DNA of 13,958 bases, from assembly GCA_002327785.1 (NCBI GenBank), contig DCUI01000218.1:1-13958 (forward strand). The letters are read 5' to 3'. This document shows positions 13,459-13,958 of the stretch, piece by piece (position 1 is the first letter of the stretch; the number at the start of each line of letters is the position of its first letter). A program made the position numbers and the translations under genes. The notes under the pieces were generated by a model that made no database searches, had not been told where the DNA came from, and saw nothing but the letters and a program-made list of their open reading frames with translations. This DNA is from Phycisphaerales bacterium UBA2218 (lineage in GTDB: Bacteria > Planctomycetota > Phycisphaerae > Sedimentisphaerales > Anaerobacaceae).

Positions 13459-13854
13459 CTACCCTTTCTCCGCCGTCAGGTTGAACTTCTCCGTCGCCGC
13501 GTTGAACCACTCGGTGAGCGTCTGCTTGTCGATCTGCATATGGAACGCCGTGACGACGATCCGCTCCAGGTCGTCGCAAATGAGTCTACGCCGGACGGTT
13601 CGGCTCAGGGCGCTGTCGAGGCTCGCCACGAACGCCCCGGCCCCCGCCCGCGTGACGACGATCCCCTCCTGCTCGAGCTGGCGGTACGCCTTGGCGATGG
13701 TGTTGGGGTTGATCGCAAGTTGCTGCGCGAGTTGGCGGACCGTGGGAAGCCTCTCCTCCCGGGCCAGCCGGCCCAGCGCGATGTCTCGCTTCACCTGGTC
13801 GATGATCTGCAGGTACACGGGCCTGTCCGATGCGTTGTCGATTCGAAACTGCAT
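13459..13854 (-). CDS. YtrA-like GntR family transcriptional regulator
   Basis: This 131-residue protein has the GntR winged helix-turn-helix at residues 12-78: VYLQIIDQVKRDIALGRL, the recognition segment LPTVRQLAQQLAINPNTIAK (36-55) and the wing GAGAFVA (71-77). The rest is a short helical tail (about 80-128), as in the YtrA subfamily, which regulates adjacent ABC transporters and lacks a large ligand domain. The ATG at 13854 has AAAGG about 7 bp upstream. It is first in the operon, 3 bp before ATPase 1, and its promoter and operator lie upstream. Expected role: repression of this transporter operon until an inducing condition, often envelope stress or cell-wall-active compounds. The inducer is not visible in the sequence. 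Confidence 0.92.
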   Translation of the reverse strand: MQFRIDNASDRPVYLQIIDQVKRDIALGRLAREERLPTVRQLAQQLAINPNTIAKAYRQLEQEGIVVTRAGAGAFVASLDSALSRTVRRRLICDDLERIVVTAFHMQIDKQTLTEWFNAATEKFNLTAEKG

Positions 13855-13868
13855 GGGGAACCTTTAGT

Positions 13869-13889
13869 TGTACTACTATAACTATTACA
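13869..13889. promoter_or_regulatory. Palindromic operator for the GntR/YtrA-like repressor
   Basis: TGTACTACT (13869-13877) and ACTATTACA (13881-13889) are an imperfect inverted repeat around ATA; the arms match at 7 of 9 positions, giving the pattern TGTAnTAnT-ATA-AnTAnTACA. It covers the transcription start predicted from the -10 box at 13890-13895 and ends 14 bp from the GntR start codon. YtrA-type regulators bind T/A-rich palindromes of this kind, so autorepression is likely. Confidence 0.6.
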
Positions 13890-13918
13890 AGTGTACCTGG
13901 TCCTTGTTCGGCAGTCAA
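13890..13918 (-). promoter_or_regulatory. Promoter of the GntR-ABC operon
   Basis: On the minus strand TTGACT (13918-13913) and TACACT (13895-13890) are 17 bp apart, with 5 and 4 matches to consensus. The predicted start near 13883 falls inside the palindrome at 13869-13889. I see no feature in the last 40 bp of the window (13919-13958). Confidence 0.62.
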
Positions 13919-13958
13919 GCGGAATTCTTGAAATTTTCGGCTCTCTTGAATGATTTGT

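Noticed and set aside
12181..13881. Long plus-strand open frame (566 codons) opposite the ATPase 1 and GntR genes
   Set aside because: It is antisense to two well-supported genes, has low-complexity Arg/Gln/Asp-rich composition and no recognisable motif. Long antisense frames are expected at this GC content.

Overview
This is a GC-rich bacterial chromosomal window with dense coding and short spacers. Tat-exported Gfo/Idh/MocA oxidoreductases, a Tat-exported sugar isomerase-DUF6807 fusion, an ECF sigma factor and a YtrA-type GntR/ABC cluster together suggest a Planctomycetota or related PVC-group member, most likely Phycisphaerae. This is inference from gene content; the window holds no rRNA or other phylogenetic marker. 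I see no tRNA, rRNA, CRISPR array, transposase or prophage gene.

Left edge (1-1736, minus strand): a dTDP-sugar operon read rmlA, rmlD, rmlB, with rmlB cut by the window edge. A good sigma70-type promoter lies about 30 bp upstream of rmlA. These enzymes make dTDP-activated deoxysugar (probably dTDP-rhamnose) for surface glycans. A 399-bp spacer then separates this operon from a divergent gene (2136-2993, plus) for a small membrane protein with a disordered, repeat-bearing N-terminus.

Centre (3189-7691, plus strand): a three-gene operon for secreted or periplasmic sugar chemistry. It starts from a near-consensus promoter with a leader of about 165 nt that can form several hairpins. The genes are a Tat-exported fusion of a sugar-phosphate-isomerase-like TIM barrel with a DUF6807 domain, a Tat-exported Gfo/Idh/MocA dehydrogenase, and a cytoplasmic-looking TIM-barrel isomerase/epimerase. 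Both spacers inside the operon are almost entirely made of an unusual element: arrays of 7-bp units on one side, a short shared core, and inverted 7-bp units on the other side. The two copies share core words but differ in their heptamers, so they look like members of one dispersed repeat family. A hairpin between convergent genes at 7723-7748 probably ends transcription.

Right half (7756-13958, minus strand): a YtrA-like GntR repressor, ABC ATPase 1, ABC-2 permease 1, ABC ATPase 2, ABC-2 permease 2 and a large membrane protein with a cytoplasmic zinc ribbon form a tightly packed operon, with gaps of 0 to 26 bp. The promoter and a palindromic operator overlap at the predicted start site, which suggests autorepression. 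Downstream, and separated by a 103-bp REP/MITE-like palindromic repeat, is an ECF sigma factor gene on the same strand.

The observations most worth a second look are the heptad-phased inverted repeats, the isomerase-DUF6807 fusion with an altered metal-site motif, the ABC pair in which one ATPase has Asp in place of the catalytic Glu, and the zinc-ribbon membrane partner of that transporter.
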